Of a DNA stretch of 64,000 nt, positions 10,582 to 20,893 are shown piece by piece. Source of the stretch: Paralithodes platypus (Eukaryota > Arthropoda > Malacostraca > Decapoda > Lithodidae); assembly GCA_032716605.1 (NCBI GenBank), contig CM064580.1, positions 39,667,518-39,731,517 of the forward strand. The letters run 5' to 3'. The notes under the pieces are model-generated. The model did no database searches. It was not told the DNA's origin and saw only the letters and a list, made by a program, of their open reading frames with translations. Position 1 is the stretch's first letter; each line of letters begins with the position of its first letter. Position numbers and translations under genes: made by a program.

Positions 10582-11008
10582 TTGTTGTTGTTGTTGTTGT
10601 TCCCCAAGCTGCCTGGCCGAACAGCCCCAAGGCCCCGAGCAATTCCAAGGCCATAACCGAGTGCCCCCACAGAACCCTCCCCGCCGACCACAATAAAGCC
10701 TGGGTGACCGAAGCCACTCCATGGGGGGGGGGGGGGGGGGGGCTGAGGAGGGTGCGGAAACGCCCGGGAAACCAAAGCCCCACCCAGGGCCCTGTGCCCC
10801 TCAGCAATTATGAAGAGAAAGTTGAGGGGCAAGGGAAAAATGTGACGCTTTGGCTTCCAATCTTGGTAGATTGGGAGGTCAATCCACGGAAGAGACGCCG
10901 TCACTTGAGATCTAGAAAATATATAAGTTAAAGGAAAAGTCAGAGTAAGCTATGGGTATGGCAGAGATTGCTCAGCTCTCACTCTGATAGACCAGCCCAT
11001 CACCACTC
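10582..11008 (-). mobile_element. CAA-tailed retroposon, 5'-truncated copy
   Basis: On the minus strand the element ends in (CAA)8 and contains GGCCAGGCAGCTTGGGG, GGCGTTTCCGCACC and AAGCGTCACATTTTT. It matches the copy at 27600-28132 over ~430 bp but starts later, inside CTGATAGACCAGCCC. Flanks TCAAAAAAAA and TCAGAAAAAA may be its target duplication. A poly-G run at 10723-10742 lies inside. It has no ORF of note. Confidence 0.6.
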
Positions 11009-11120
11009 AGAAAAAAGTACTCCTTAACTTCGACAAATCCTTTGTAACCTGAATATAATCGTCTGGGAGTAGCAAGAAAACAAATTAAAAAACGCGCATG
11101 CGCTTCTAAGGATTACTTAA

Positions 11121-11328
11121 CCCTTTCAAGATCCGATTATGCATTTATTTTCTATGTTCTGGCTATTATTAGACGATTTTATTCAGATTAACAAGGGTGT
11201 ATGGAAGTCAGAGGGTTAAGTGCGATAGTCTGTACCCTTATCATTCCCACAGATTCATCCTAAACTGTATAAAATCGTCTAATGATAGTCAGAATAAACT
11301 ATCAAAATGCGTCATAATCTTGAAAAGG
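11121..11328. mobile_element. TTAA MITE, ~208 bp
   Basis: It follows TTAA at 11117-11120 and begins CCCTTTCAAGATCCG. The right end is the reverse complement (ATCTTGAAAAGG), with the flanking target decayed to ATTA. Internal AAATCGTCTAATGATAG pairs with CTATTATTAGACGATTTT. Confidence 0.6.
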
Positions 11329-11715
11329 ATTATATGTTGACCACACTGTAAGTGTCGTGGAGAGCCGAATGTCGTACACAATATACATAGGCATATACTA
11401 AATAAAGGGCACCTTTTGTCTGTTTGTTCATGAACTACTCCCTCTGTTTCAAGATACTTGGCATGCATACTAAGGGGGTGCCAGAATAGGTTTGAAGTGG
11501 GTGTGTATGTGTGGGAGGGGGGAATAGACAGCCCATACTTCGATTTTCCCTGGGCAGCGCGGGGTACCTCAGCTAGTATTTGCATAATAATGAATACATA
11601 CATATAACATACATAGGCCTACAACATAAACAAAATGTATGTAAAATGCACATATACACCAACAATACGAAGCTTCAATATACTTAACATACAAAACATG
11701 CACATTATCAAATAT
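11329..11715. other. No gene recognised
   Basis: The stretch between two MITEs holds open frames of up to about 100 codons on the minus strand, but they lack domain signatures or splice-bounded structure. CA/TA-rich words dominate near 11560-11720. Confidence 0.4.
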
Positions 11716-11719
11716 TTAA

Positions 11720-11929
11720 CCCATTCAAGACATGATTTACGCATTTTGTTTTGTAATGTCTGGCTATTATTAAACAATGTTATTTACATTAGGAAGGGTA
11801 TATGGAAGTCAGAGGGTTAATTGAGCTAGTCTTTATCCTCTTAATTCCCAAAGATCCTTACTAAGCTGTATAAAATCTTCTAATGATAGCCGGCATATAC
11901 TGTCAAAATGCGTCATAATCTTCAAGACG
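11720..11929. mobile_element. TTAA MITE, 210 bp, intact target duplication
   Basis: It is flanked by TTAA at 11716-11719 and 11930-11933. Ends are CCCATTCAAGACATG and the imperfect complement ATCTTCAAGACG. The interior halves pair around AAATCTTCTAATGATAGCC. Confidence 0.65.
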
Positions 11930-12029
11930 TTAACTAGTGAAGCATACTGATTTGATATTTGAGGCCCAATATTTATTTAACAATCCATTGATTGGTGTCT
12001 ACATTGATCAACTATAAAGTGTACTTTGA

Positions 12030-12120
12030 ACTTCTGACCACAAAAAAAATAAAAAATAAATAAAAAAAAATAAAAAATAATAAAAATAATAATAAATACA
12101 AAACAAAAAAAATAAAAAAG
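12030..12120. repeat. A-rich low-complexity tract
   Basis: The tract is AAAAT/AAATA-type simple sequence with no other content. Confidence 0.7.
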
Positions 12121-12311
12121 GAAACACGCTTACGTTATTGAAATGTATGTGGATATACAGTATTGCACAGGGTCCAGAGAATGCCAGTAATGGTCGCTCT
12201 TCTGTATATCTAAAATGGCTTACTTAAGAAAGGGAAAGGGGTGGGACCTTTTATTTGTTTTTTCTATCATTTATTTATTTTATTTTATTTGTTTAACATG
12301 CCACCACTTAC

Positions 12312-12464
12312 CGCAGCCATCTTCGTCATCTCCGTCAGGACAGTCTTCAATATCATCACAGCGTTTGTATTCACAGATCCATTTCCCGCTGGCACACCGC
12401 CAAATGTCTTGGCAACTCAATGGTTCCGAATCAGTGGTGGTGGTGGTGGCGGCGGTGGGGATGT
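12312..12464 (-). CDS. Canonical LDLa exon with short Thr-rich lead
   Basis: This 153-bp exon lies between acceptor TATACAG and donor GTAAGT, phase 1 at both ends (51 codons, no stop). Fifteen lead residues are rich in Thr and Pro (IPTAATTTTDSEP). They are followed by one complete LDLa domain: SCQDIWRCASGKWICEYKRC, then CDDIEDCPDGDDEDGC. All six Cys and the full CDxxxDCxDGxDE calcium signature are present. It joins in frame to 9659-9778, giving two LDLa domains with only Asp between them. An upstream 43-bp exon at 14539-14581 would feed it in the right phase. Confidence 0.87.
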
Positions 12465-12527
12465 CTGTATAGGGTTAAATATGGAAACCAACGTTAATCT
12501 ACATGATAATGTTATAGCTACTTTTCT

Positions 12528-12529
<2 letters not shown>

Positions 12530-12575
<46 letters not shown>

Positions 12576-12576
12576 C
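12530..12576. repeat. (ATCA)n microsatellite
   Basis: About eleven tandem ATCA units lie between the LDLa exon and a foldback element. Confidence 0.9.
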
Positions 12577-12660
12577 ACACTATATATCTCGACGGCAAAC
12601 ATCATGGGTGCTTGTGTAGACCCCAGTCTACAGATACAGTGTATACAGCAACCTGGATGG

Positions 12661-13050
12661 ACCCTTAAGGGGGGTGACCTGCTTTTTGTTATTTCTGTCC
12701 TTTTCTCTCTTTCTCTGGCTTGTATCCATTCGGCCCCATTTAGCCAACTATTTTAAGACGTTTATCCCCATCTAGGTGTCGATTTCTTCCTGGCGAGCGA
12801 AAGCGAGCCAGCATTATATGAAGAAATCCGGCTTCGCCGGAGAAAATTTTCTATCGAAAAATGTACAAATTTAGCCTGCTGTCAAACAAAAATTAAAAAT
12901 ATGCTGGCTCGCTACCGCTCACCAGCAAAAAATTGACACCTGGATGGGGATAAACGTCTTAAAACAGTAGGCTGAATGGGGCCAAATGGATACAAGCCAG
13001 AGAAAGATAGAAAAGGACAGAACAAAAACAGGTCACCCCCCTTAAGGGGA
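12661..13050. mobile_element. Foldback element with ~155-bp arms
   Basis: Arms at about 12661-12815 and 12896-13050 are near-perfect reverse complements, starting CCCTTAAGGGGGGTGACCTG and including GGCTTGTATCCATT and AAGACGTTTATCCCCATC. The ~80-bp loop holds CCGGCTTCGCCGG. There is no ORF. It belongs to the same sequence family as the 9.9-10.6-kb repeats. Confidence 0.7.
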
Positions 13051-13084
13051 TAGTGGCCGCTTCTTTGGTCTATTAATTTATGTA

Positions 13085-13400
13085 TTCATTTATTTTTTAG
13101 TTCCTCGCTAGACCTCCATGAAGCTTAGAAATACACCCCCTAGATCCCCCTTCTAGATAAATTTGTAAATTTTTCGGTAGAAAAATTTCCCGGTTTTTCT
13201 CTTAAAATTACAGGCTCGCTATCGCTCGCTAGGAAAAAATAGACAAAAAATGGCACGAAAGGACCTAATATTGACAAAGACATTGGGCAAAAAGTCTTGA
13301 AATCGGCAAATAAATGGGCTGAACATCTTAAAATCTCAAAACTAATATGCTAAACACGAGGGAGAAGGAGGTCCAGAAAAAGCGAGTAGTACCCCCTAAG
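13085..13400. repeat. Dispersed repeat copy
   Basis: This is a third copy of the 9.9-kb block, with CTCGCTAGACCTCCATGAAG, GCTCGCTATCGCTCGC and GGTCCAGAAAAAGC. It is followed by a short tandem GTCACCAAAGCTCTGGCGAC pair at ~13450-13500. Confidence 0.5.
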
Positions 13401-13562
13401 AGACCAGTCACTCACAAACGACAATGGCCAGAAACTTGGTAGTCATAGTTGGCGACCAAAGCTTTGGCGACGTCACCAAAGCTCTGGCGACGTCACAGTA
13501 TAAACAAAGATTAATGTTCAACAACAAGTATACCGCTGCTCAGAATGCCCTACAATATTTAA

Positions 13563-13767
13563 CCCTTTGAGTACCAGCGACGTGCGCTATCTTTTATTCT
13601 AGCTATATTAACACGATATTGTGCAGCTTAGGAAGGACCTCTAACGGTAATAATGCTTCAAACTATCTCGACCAACCTTTTGAACTACCACAGATCCTTC
13701 CTGTTGCAAAATATCGTCAAAATATAGCTTGAAAACAATATAACGCACGTCACTGGTACTCAAAGGG
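13563..13767. mobile_element. TTAA MITE, 205 bp, best-preserved copy
   Basis: TTAA at 13559-13562 and 13768-13771 bracket ends CCCTTTGAGTACCAGCGACG and its near-perfect complement (CACTGGTACTCAAAGGG). The target site and CCCTT termini fit a non-autonomous piggyBac-type element. Confidence 0.72.
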
Positions 13768-13771
13768 TTAA

Positions 13772-14538
13772 TGATATATGATGTGGCTAATGAACACCTA
13801 TTAAGATACACTGGTAAGCTTAGTAACTGATCCTATACACCTATCGTGGAAATACTTTAGCATTTATATATAAATTGACCTAATGGCCTCTGGGCTATAA
13901 ACAGGCTAGTCCAAGCTAAGTTTCAGACTGTGCGCGTATTCTTTCATTATTAGTTTCTTTCATTACCTGTTACCATGGTAACAAGGCAGCTGTGTGTGAG
14001 CCATTGACGGAACGGTCCTTGGGGTTGAGAGAGGCCGGTCACCGACCGAAAACTAATGGGCTAAACATGAGGAAGAAGGGTGACCAGAAAAAACGACCCA
14101 ATAATGTGCATTAATAATAGGCTAGTCCTGTCCAGAGTGAGGTTTGGCATCCTCTACCCAACCTTAGCCGTTTCTGACCGTCTCTTTTCCTGTAGCCTAC
14201 TACTTTTCTTACTTTGGGGGAGGGAGGCTAGGAATCCTCTTCCCCTTGTCAAATTCACCTACTAGTCGAGACAAAGAAAGAGGCGAGGGAACGCGAAAGT
14301 GGTCTAGGACACTAAGAATTGGAACTTTAAATATTGTTTCTGTTTGGGCTCTGTTTCGAGTCGGCCATCCCCAGCTATGGGGTATGTGCCTGAGTATACA
14401 GTACAGTATACATACATACAATAATAAAAATAACAATAATAACGAAGAGAATAACAAGAAGAAAAAGAAAAAAGTAGGAAAAGAAGAAATCAATCATTCA
14501 ATCAACAAATATTCCTCCTAAATAGTGCTAATACTTAC
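13772..14538. other. Mixed repeat debris
   Basis: It contains a LINE 3'-end-like word near 13880 (TAATGGCCTCTGGGCT), a piece of the dispersed repeat near 14045-14105, and a plus-orientation piece of the GGGGTGGCCGCC retroposon near 14335-14405. An A-rich tract follows at 14420-14490. Small ORFs here show no domain. Confidence 0.4.
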
Positions 14539-14581
14539 TGAAGATGTCAGGCAGAATCCCAGAGTCGTCCTCGAACTGGGT
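14539..14581 (-). CDS. Possible 43-bp microexon (TQFEDDSGILPDIF)
   Basis: The minus strand shows a good acceptor (TTGACCACAG) and donor (GTAAGTAT) 43 bp apart. Read from phase 0 it encodes 14 acidic residues and ends in phase 1, which fits the phase-1 acceptor at 12464 (A plus AC gives Asn). Read from phase 1 it meets a stop, so it cannot directly follow a phase-1 LDLa cassette. Either an unseen phase-0 exon lies upstream or the call is a chance pairing of splice motifs. Confidence 0.42.
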
Positions 14582-14599
14582 CTGTGGTCAAGATAAATA

Positions 14600-15110
14600 A
14601 AATTAAGGGTATGAAAAAGGAATAAAAACGGTATGAAATAGTAAGGTATAAAAACGGTATAAAAACTATATGAAATAATAAGGTATAAACTATTTGAAAT
14701 AATGAAAAGGTATAAACGGTATGAAATAATAAAAAGGTATACAAAATGTATAAAAACTATATGAAATAATAAGGTATACGCTACACGATATGAAATAATA
14801 AGGTACCAGTAAAAAAACGTTATGAAATATAAGGTATAAAAACGTTATGAAATATTGAGGTATAAATACGACACCGGGTATGAAATAATAAGGTATAAAT
14901 ACGATATGAAATAATAAGGTATACACGATATGAAATAATAAGGTAGCCTATAAAAACGGTATGAAATTATAAGGTAGCCTATAAAAAAAACAGTATGAAA
15001 AAATAAGGTATAAAAACGGTATGAAATAATAAGGTATAAAAACGGTATGAAAAAATAAGGTATAAAAAACAATATGAAATAATAAAGTATGAAAACGGTA
15101 GGAAATTTAT
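14600..15110. repeat. Minisatellite of ~26-bp units
   Basis: Tandem repeats of AAGGTATAAAAACGGTATGA plus AATAAT vary in length. Degenerate relatives continue at ~15270-15510 (GGTATGAAAAAGG). They create Tyr/Phe/Ile-rich open frames on the minus strand that are not genes. Confidence 0.8.
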
Positions 15111-15117
15111 CTATCTA

Positions 15118-15270
15118 TCTATATGCTCAGGCCCAATCCCCATTTTGGGGGTAGCCGACTCAAGACAGAGCAAGAACAGGGAAAACACAAAAACAACATA
15201 AAACAAAAAATAAACACAGATAAAAAACACAAACTCACACATCCAGGTCACCCAGGAGAAGACCCAGAGA
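15118..15270 (-). mobile_element. GGGGTGGCCGCC-family retroposon copy
   Basis: It matches the unit insertion at 1345-1545 from CTCAGGCCCAATCCCC to CCAGGTCACC, then continues into GGAGAAGACCCAGAGACCAGG. This word is also found reversed near 34925-34955, so this copy retains more of the family's 5' side than the array copies. Confidence 0.5.
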
Positions 15271-15525
15271 CCAGGAAATTTATAAAATATATAAAAAGGG
15301 TATGAATGAGGTATTGTATGTGCTTACCTTCACACTGTAAAACATCAACGGTATGATAAAGGTATATAGAAATAATTGGGTATACTGATGGTGATTTACC
15401 TTTCAATAGTACTGCATGTGCTTATCAAGTACTGCACTGCCCATTGCTAAATATCAAGGGTATGAAAAAGGTGTATACAAATCATTGGGTAGCCTATAAT
15501 AAAAAGGTCAATATTCTGTGTTTAA

Positions 15526-15731
15526 CCCTTTCACTACCGATGCCGTCCTTTTATCTATATTCTGGCTACTATGAAATGATATTATTCAGCTTCAAAAGGG
15601 CCTCCAGCAATTAACAGGCTTCGAACTATCTAACTCAACCCTTTTTAATACAACAGATCCTTCATAAACTGCATAAAATCGTCTAAATATAGCTAGAATA
15701 TAATCAAAAGATGTGACCGGTACAGAAGGGG
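15526..15731. mobile_element. TTAA MITE, 206 bp, intact target duplication
   Basis: TTAA lies at 15522-15525 and 15732-15735. The ends are CCCTTTCACTACCGATGCCG and the complement TGTGACCGGTACAGAAGGGG. A (GA)n tract begins immediately after the right target. Confidence 0.65.

Positions 15732-15735
<4 letters not shown>

Positions 15736-15782
<47 letters not shown>
15736..15782. repeat. (GA)n microsatellite
   Basis: About 24 GA units abut the MITE target site. Confidence 0.9.
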
Positions 15783-15784
<2 letters not shown>

Positions 15785-16130
15785 CGAGACTGTGAGATGG
15801 GATAGCGGGAATACTGTTTCGAGAAGTCAGAGCTTGCATCGGGCTACGAGGAGACAACCAGGGGTCTCCGTAGGTCTGCAAAGGTAAGACCACGAATAGT
15901 GCTCAATTCCAACATTCCAACTGTCTCACTCACACTCTAGAATATGACCTCCTGACTTCACCGTGTTGAGCGGTTGAATCTACAAGCTGTTAGCCCTTTC
16001 AATAGCCCCTGTAATATAGGAGGAACGGGGCATTTATCTACCGAAAAATGCACTAATAGATCTTGATGATGGGGGGGTCTTGGGAGTATTTTACATAGCT
16101 TGGTGGAGGTCTAGGAAGGATACTAAAAAA
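15783..16130. other. Unexplained single-copy-looking sequence
   Basis: The stretch is GC-moderate and includes CTGCAAAGGTAAGACC, a donor-like word on the plus strand. It has no acceptor-bounded open frame or domain that I can recognise. Confidence 0.35.
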
Positions 16131-16150
16131 AAATAATAATAATAAATACA

Positions 16151-16193
<43 letters not shown>

Positions 16194-16434
16194 ATACATA
16201 AATAAAAATATCCCCTTAATACGAGAACAGAAAGGCAAAAGACTATCATAATATCCAATGATTTTATAATACCTTTTTACGTATATTTTTATTTTTATTT
16301 ATATATGTATTGTTATACTAATTTTTTAGCTTTCATATTTTACAGTGTTTATTATTGCCAAAAAAAATATATATATTTTATTATTATTATAATGTATTAT
16401 TATTATTATTAGTTTTTGTATTATTATTATTAAG

Positions 16435-16473
<39 letters not shown>

Positions 16474-16480
16474 TATTGTA
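16131..16480. repeat. (AAAT)n and (ATT)n microsatellites
   Basis: AAAT/AATA repeats lie at ~16131-16207. A (TTA)n tract runs at ~16376-16475, giving a Leu-rich open frame that is a repeat artefact. Confidence 0.85.
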
Positions 16481-16512
16481 TTATATCTAGTGAAGATAAT
16501 GTGTGGGGTGAT

Positions 16513-16660
16513 AAGCTGTCGTAATATGATAAGGCTAATCCTTGAACTGCAAGAGAATGTTGGTGTGTGTGCGTGTGTATGGGCTTATGTGCGTGTGTGA
16601 GGGGGGGAGGTCCTGTGTGGGTGGGTGTGTGTGTGTGGGTTTGTGTGTTACTCAGTTACT
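16513..16660 (+). repeat. Direct repeat, left copy
   Basis: AAGCTGTCGTAATATGATAA and the following ~130 bases, through a GTGTGT-rich stretch, are repeated almost exactly at 17129-17270. The two copies flank a SINE-containing segment. Confidence 0.75.
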
Positions 16661-16834
16661 TGTTCGTCAAGGGGAATCCACGCAATGCGAGCTAAGCTCA
16701 TTATTATCGCGCCTCCTTAACTGGGAACGTATTGCGTGAAATGCATGTTAAGTGTTTTATGTACTGTTGGAATGGCTGTGGATGTGTGTGTAGTCTGTAT
16801 TTTAGCCAATTGGCGACATTGGAAACGAAGGCTT

Positions 16835-17128
16835 TGGGTGGATCTGTATGGTACCATTCTCACTATAGACGGTACCGTCTCGCCCGAAGGCTTAGGTAGC
16901 CATCAGCTTAGGTGAACCATATGATACCCATCTCGCCTTGTACCATTTTTGCGAACCCCAGATGGGACGTCACAACGTCGTCCACTTATTCCAGGTACCT
17001 ATTTACAGCTAGGTGAACTGAGGCTAACACATGAAAGGAGACAAGCCCAATTTGTCTCCGCCCGGCCGGGGATTGAACCCCCGACCCCTCGTGTGTGAGA
17101 CGAGAGCTCTACCTACTAGGCTACGGGC
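16835..17128 (-). mobile_element. tRNA-derived SINE (Val-CAC-like head)
   Basis: The minus-strand head at 17060-17128 folds like a tRNA: D-arm GCCTAGTAGGTAGAGC, anticodon arm CTCGTCTCACACACGAG with loop CTCACAC (anticodon CAC), and T-arm around GGGGTTCAATCCCC. The body follows and includes TTCACCTAGCTGTAAATAGG and TACCTGGAATAAG, a segment common in invertebrate SINEs, and ends near GAGACGGTACC. Acceptor-stem pairing is poor, so this is a SINE head rather than a working tRNA gene. Confidence 0.7.
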
Positions 17129-17400
17129 AAGCTGTCGTAATATGATAAGGCTAATCCTTGAACTGCAAGAGAATGTTGGTGTGTGTGCGTGTGTATGGGC
17201 TTATGTGCGTGTGTGAGGGGGGGGGGAGGTCCTGTGTGGGTGGGTGTGTGTGTGTGTGTGGGTTTGTGTGTGTGTGGGCTTGTGTGTATTTGTGTCTATG
17301 GGTGGGTTTGTGTGTATGGGTGGGTGGGTTTATGAGTGTATGGGTGGGTTCGTGTGTGTGGGGGTAGGGGGGGTGTATAGGGGTGCTGTTAATTTATTTA
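17129..17400 (+). repeat. Direct repeat, right copy, with expanded GT tract
   Basis: It repeats 16513-16660, then diverges into a (GT)n-rich stretch to about 17375. A weaker third relative of the first 40 bases lies at 17466-17505. Confidence 0.7.
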
Positions 17401-17673
17401 TTTGTTTGATCTTCACCAAGCTTAACAAACACCTCTAAAGTCCCCCTTGGAGATCAATTTGCTGACCTAATATGATAACGGTAATCCTTTAACTGCAAGG
17501 AAATTTTTTATATGTTTTCTTCTTGATATTTTAGTATTTTTCTTTACCTATTTTACCAGATAATCCGGCATCAGAAAGATTAAGCTAATACTCTGATAGA
17601 TCTTCTGCTTGAGAATATACAATATATTATAATAGAAATCCTGTACTAAGAGAGATTGGGTAGAGTATTTATT

Positions 17674-17935
<262 letters not shown>

Positions 17936-17939
17936 TCTT

Positions 17940-19070
17940 ATTTATGTATATTTTCATTTATACTGTATATTATATTTATTTATTATATATTTTATTTTAT
18001 TTCACTTATGTGGGGGGTGCACCATTTCGGTGCCTCAATTATCAAAGAAAAATATTATGACCAAATGCCGATTCCTACTATATTACCTGCACGGTATCGC
18101 TCCACAGGAAAAATCGACACCTTAACCCAAGAATGATGAGTGTCTCCTCATACGAGTCTTAACCTACGAGGGCGAGCGTCCTCATATGAGCCGAGGCCTA
18201 AAATAAGCCTTTCAAAAACATCCCACTGGCACTCAAAACAAAGGAATGTGTGATGAAGTGAGATAATTCCCTTCCATACCTTCTATTACTTCTCCACATG
18301 TGTCAAACTCCCCCCTGCCCCCCCTTCAATTATCACCTATTTTAAAATTATTCCCTTGTTTATCGGTTTATTTTCTGCTGCAATATCTCCCACCCGGTTT
18401 CATGGTCATCTGGGACGCATATAGAGAGCGTGGGAAGAGAGAGAGAGCACTAGCGAGACATCAGTCTCGCTTCAGGCCTCGAGAGGGGAGGGTGTATGGC
18501 TCGCGCGCCTCTCACCTCATGACTGGACGGTCGGCAATAATTAGTCTTTTTCACCCCCCAAATACTATTCCCACTTGTTTTATTGTTGTTACATGTTATT
18601 ATCTTCATATTAAACGAAAAATAGGTGCATATGAATAAGTAATAACGATATTTATCGTAAAATGACGAAATTCGTTGGGATTTACCTACAATACCTTCGC
18701 CCAGCAGGACGTTTTAAATACCATAGGCTCACCGCGATCAGGTTAATGGCACAAAAGGTCTAAATATTGACAAAAATTAGGTGAAAGGTCTTAAAATTGC
18801 CAACTAATTAGGTGAATGAATAAAAAATCCCATAATTAATGGGGCAAAACATGAGAGAAGGGGGGGGGGGGTATTTCGAAAGCGCGGATTCAAAATAGAG
18901 ATCTTATAATCAAAAGAGCGGCGCGGTAGTTGAATACCACTTGGCCTTACGTAAAAGGACCGTATGGGGGTCCAGAAAAAACAAATAGCCTACCTCGGCT
19001 TTAGTATTCCCCTTTTGCTACCCATCCTGCTAACATCTGAACCGTAAAGTTCCATTAGGTTGGTGATTTT
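17940..19070. other. Dispersed repeat remnants, no gene
   Basis: Pieces of the 9.9-kb family occur near 18050-18125 (ATCGCTCCACAGGAAAAATC) and 18690-18985. An open frame of 112 codons at 18300-18638 has no recognisable domain and I do not call it. Confidence 0.4.
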
Positions 19071-19104
19071 ATGACCTTTCACCCATTACTTTGGCAATTT
19101 CAAG

Positions 19105-19117
19105 GACTATATATACA

Positions 19118-19204
<87 letters not shown>

Positions 19205-19208
19205 CAGT
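19105..19208. repeat. (TA)n with (TC)n interruption
   Basis: TA repeats are split by a short CTCTCTCT run and flanked by CAGTATATA words. Confidence 0.9.
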
Positions 19209-19214
19209 ACCGTA

Positions 19215-19965
19215 TATAACAAATGTGACGAGGCCATAGAACGCCTACCTACTGATCTTTCCATTATTTCTGATTGGGGCAGAGAAAATCTTGTTACTTT
19301 AAACGCTTCCAAAACCTAGTTTCTCCATCTATCTCTGCATCAGAATATTCCATATTCCACAAGACTGTCAACTATTTTTCAACAATACACAACTCAACCC
19401 TTCATCATCTTTCAATATTCTAGATGTATTTTTTTCATTCCGACCTTTCTTGGAAAGATCATATTACCAATCTTGCTACAACAGCTTCACATAAGTTACG
19501 TGTGCTCAAACTTCTCCGTGGGTTCTTCACCCCCGCAGAGTTTCTTGCTCCTGTATCGGGGCACAGTGCGCCCCTGCATTGAGCATTGTTCACATGTGTG
19601 TGGAGGCTCCACCCATACCGCACTTCTCGAAAGAGTAGAATCAAAAGCATTTCGCCTCATCAACTCACTTCCTCTCACTAGTTCCCTTCAATCTCTTTCT
19701 ACATGCCGCATTGTGGCATCTCTTTCACTCTTCTATTGCTATTACAACAGTAGTGTTCTTCAGAGCTCTCTCAGTGTACACCCCCTCCCTTTCGGCGAGT
19801 GCGAGGCACTCGCCTTTCAATACAGTCCCCCACTTATACTGTCAGCTCTCCAACCCAAGAATTGGCAAATTTAAGTCTTTCTCCTACTCAACACGTGAAC
19901 TCTGGACTCTCTCCCTTAAACAATCTTTCCTTCATCCTATGACTTAGGACTGTTTTAAACTTCAT
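19215..19965 (+). mobile_element. Jockey-like LINE 3' fragment, frame-broken
   Basis: In three plus-strand frames the landmarks of a Jockey-type ORF2 C-terminus appear in order: CDEAIERLPTDLSIISDWG, ENLVTLNASKT, then RGTVRPCIEHCSHVCGGST, LLERVESKAFRLINS, LSTCRIVASLSLFY and RELWTLSLKQSFLHP. The expected protein is continuous across these blocks, so several indels have accumulated. No RT catalytic motif is included. Confidence 0.72.
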
Positions 19966-20149
19966 GTGTCTAGCCATTTTGACTCAAACGTCCCTTGAAT
20001 TTGACTCTGTCTCTCTTTTGGCTTTGGGGGAGACACTCATTACAGGCAACCTGCCTTTGTCTCTTCCATACACATACTGTACTTGGAAAATGTATTTCAA
20101 TTCATGCACTTCTCCTTAATATTATATAGGAAAGGGTTAAGATTACTTT

Positions 20150-20253
20150 ATCACGCCGTGGTGTAGTGGATTAAATGCTTAGACACTCGTTCTGAATGTC
20201 GGAGGTTCGACCCCGGCTGGGAGTGTTAAACATTTATTCGCTCACGTGTATTT

Positions 20254-20260
<7 letters not shown>
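20150..20260 (+). mobile_element. tRNA-derived SINE remnant
   Basis: CGTGGTGTAGTGGATTAAAT (box A-like) and GGAGGTTCGACCCCGG (box B) are spaced as in a tRNA. The sequence runs on into CTCACGTGTATTTGTG and a long (TA)n tract at 20258-20345, which may be its tail. Stem pairing is too weak for a functional tRNA. Confidence 0.55.
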
Positions 20261-20339
<79 letters not shown>

Positions 20340-20654
20340 ATTATAATATATCATAATGAATTAATAAATAAAACAAAATCCCCTTAATCCTTTGACGACA
20401 AGGGAATCCGTGTTTTAACCAAATAATCTGGCATTAGACAGATTGTGATAATACTCTGACAGCAGTGAGGGAATGTGGGACAAACTCTTACCCAATGATT
20501 TATAGAACTTTTTTAATACCTTCTTCATATCTTCTTTTGTTTCTACACTAGGCTATAGACTGCAACACCATCACAACTAGAGGTCCCCTATAATAAACAT
20601 ACGGGAATAGGCTACTGGTACAGTATATATATAATGTATATATATATATATATA

Positions 20655-20893
20655 CAGAGCGGTCACGAAACATAGGTAATTCCTGTGTATTTGCAAGAGA
20701 GAGCTGAAGAATCTATTTTTATTTATTTCACTCCAACACCAAACACCTCCCAAAGAAATTAATGAAAGCAAGCATGTGATCCACCGGGATTCCAACCTGG
20801 GTTACCACATACAGATGCAGATCAAATATATAGGAATACCCTATGGGCAATACACAGGAATTCCCTATGGGGAAATGTTTCGCGACCGCTCTG
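20655..20893. mobile_element. TA-flanked MITE, 239 bp
   Basis: Terminal repeats CAGAGCGGTCACGAAACAT and its complement (one mismatch) are flanked by TA, as expected of Tc1/mariner-type targets. The interior, read on the minus strand, holds a tRNA-like T-arm (GGTTGGAATCCCGG), suggesting capture of a SINE or tRNA fragment. Confidence 0.65.

Noticed and set aside
10704..10931. Gly-rich frame around a poly-G run
   Set aside because: Falls inside a non-coding CAA-tailed retroposon and depends on a length-variable G tract.
17060..17128. Possible functional tRNA-Val gene
   Set aside because: It folds in part, but acceptor-stem pairing is poor and it is followed by a SINE body.
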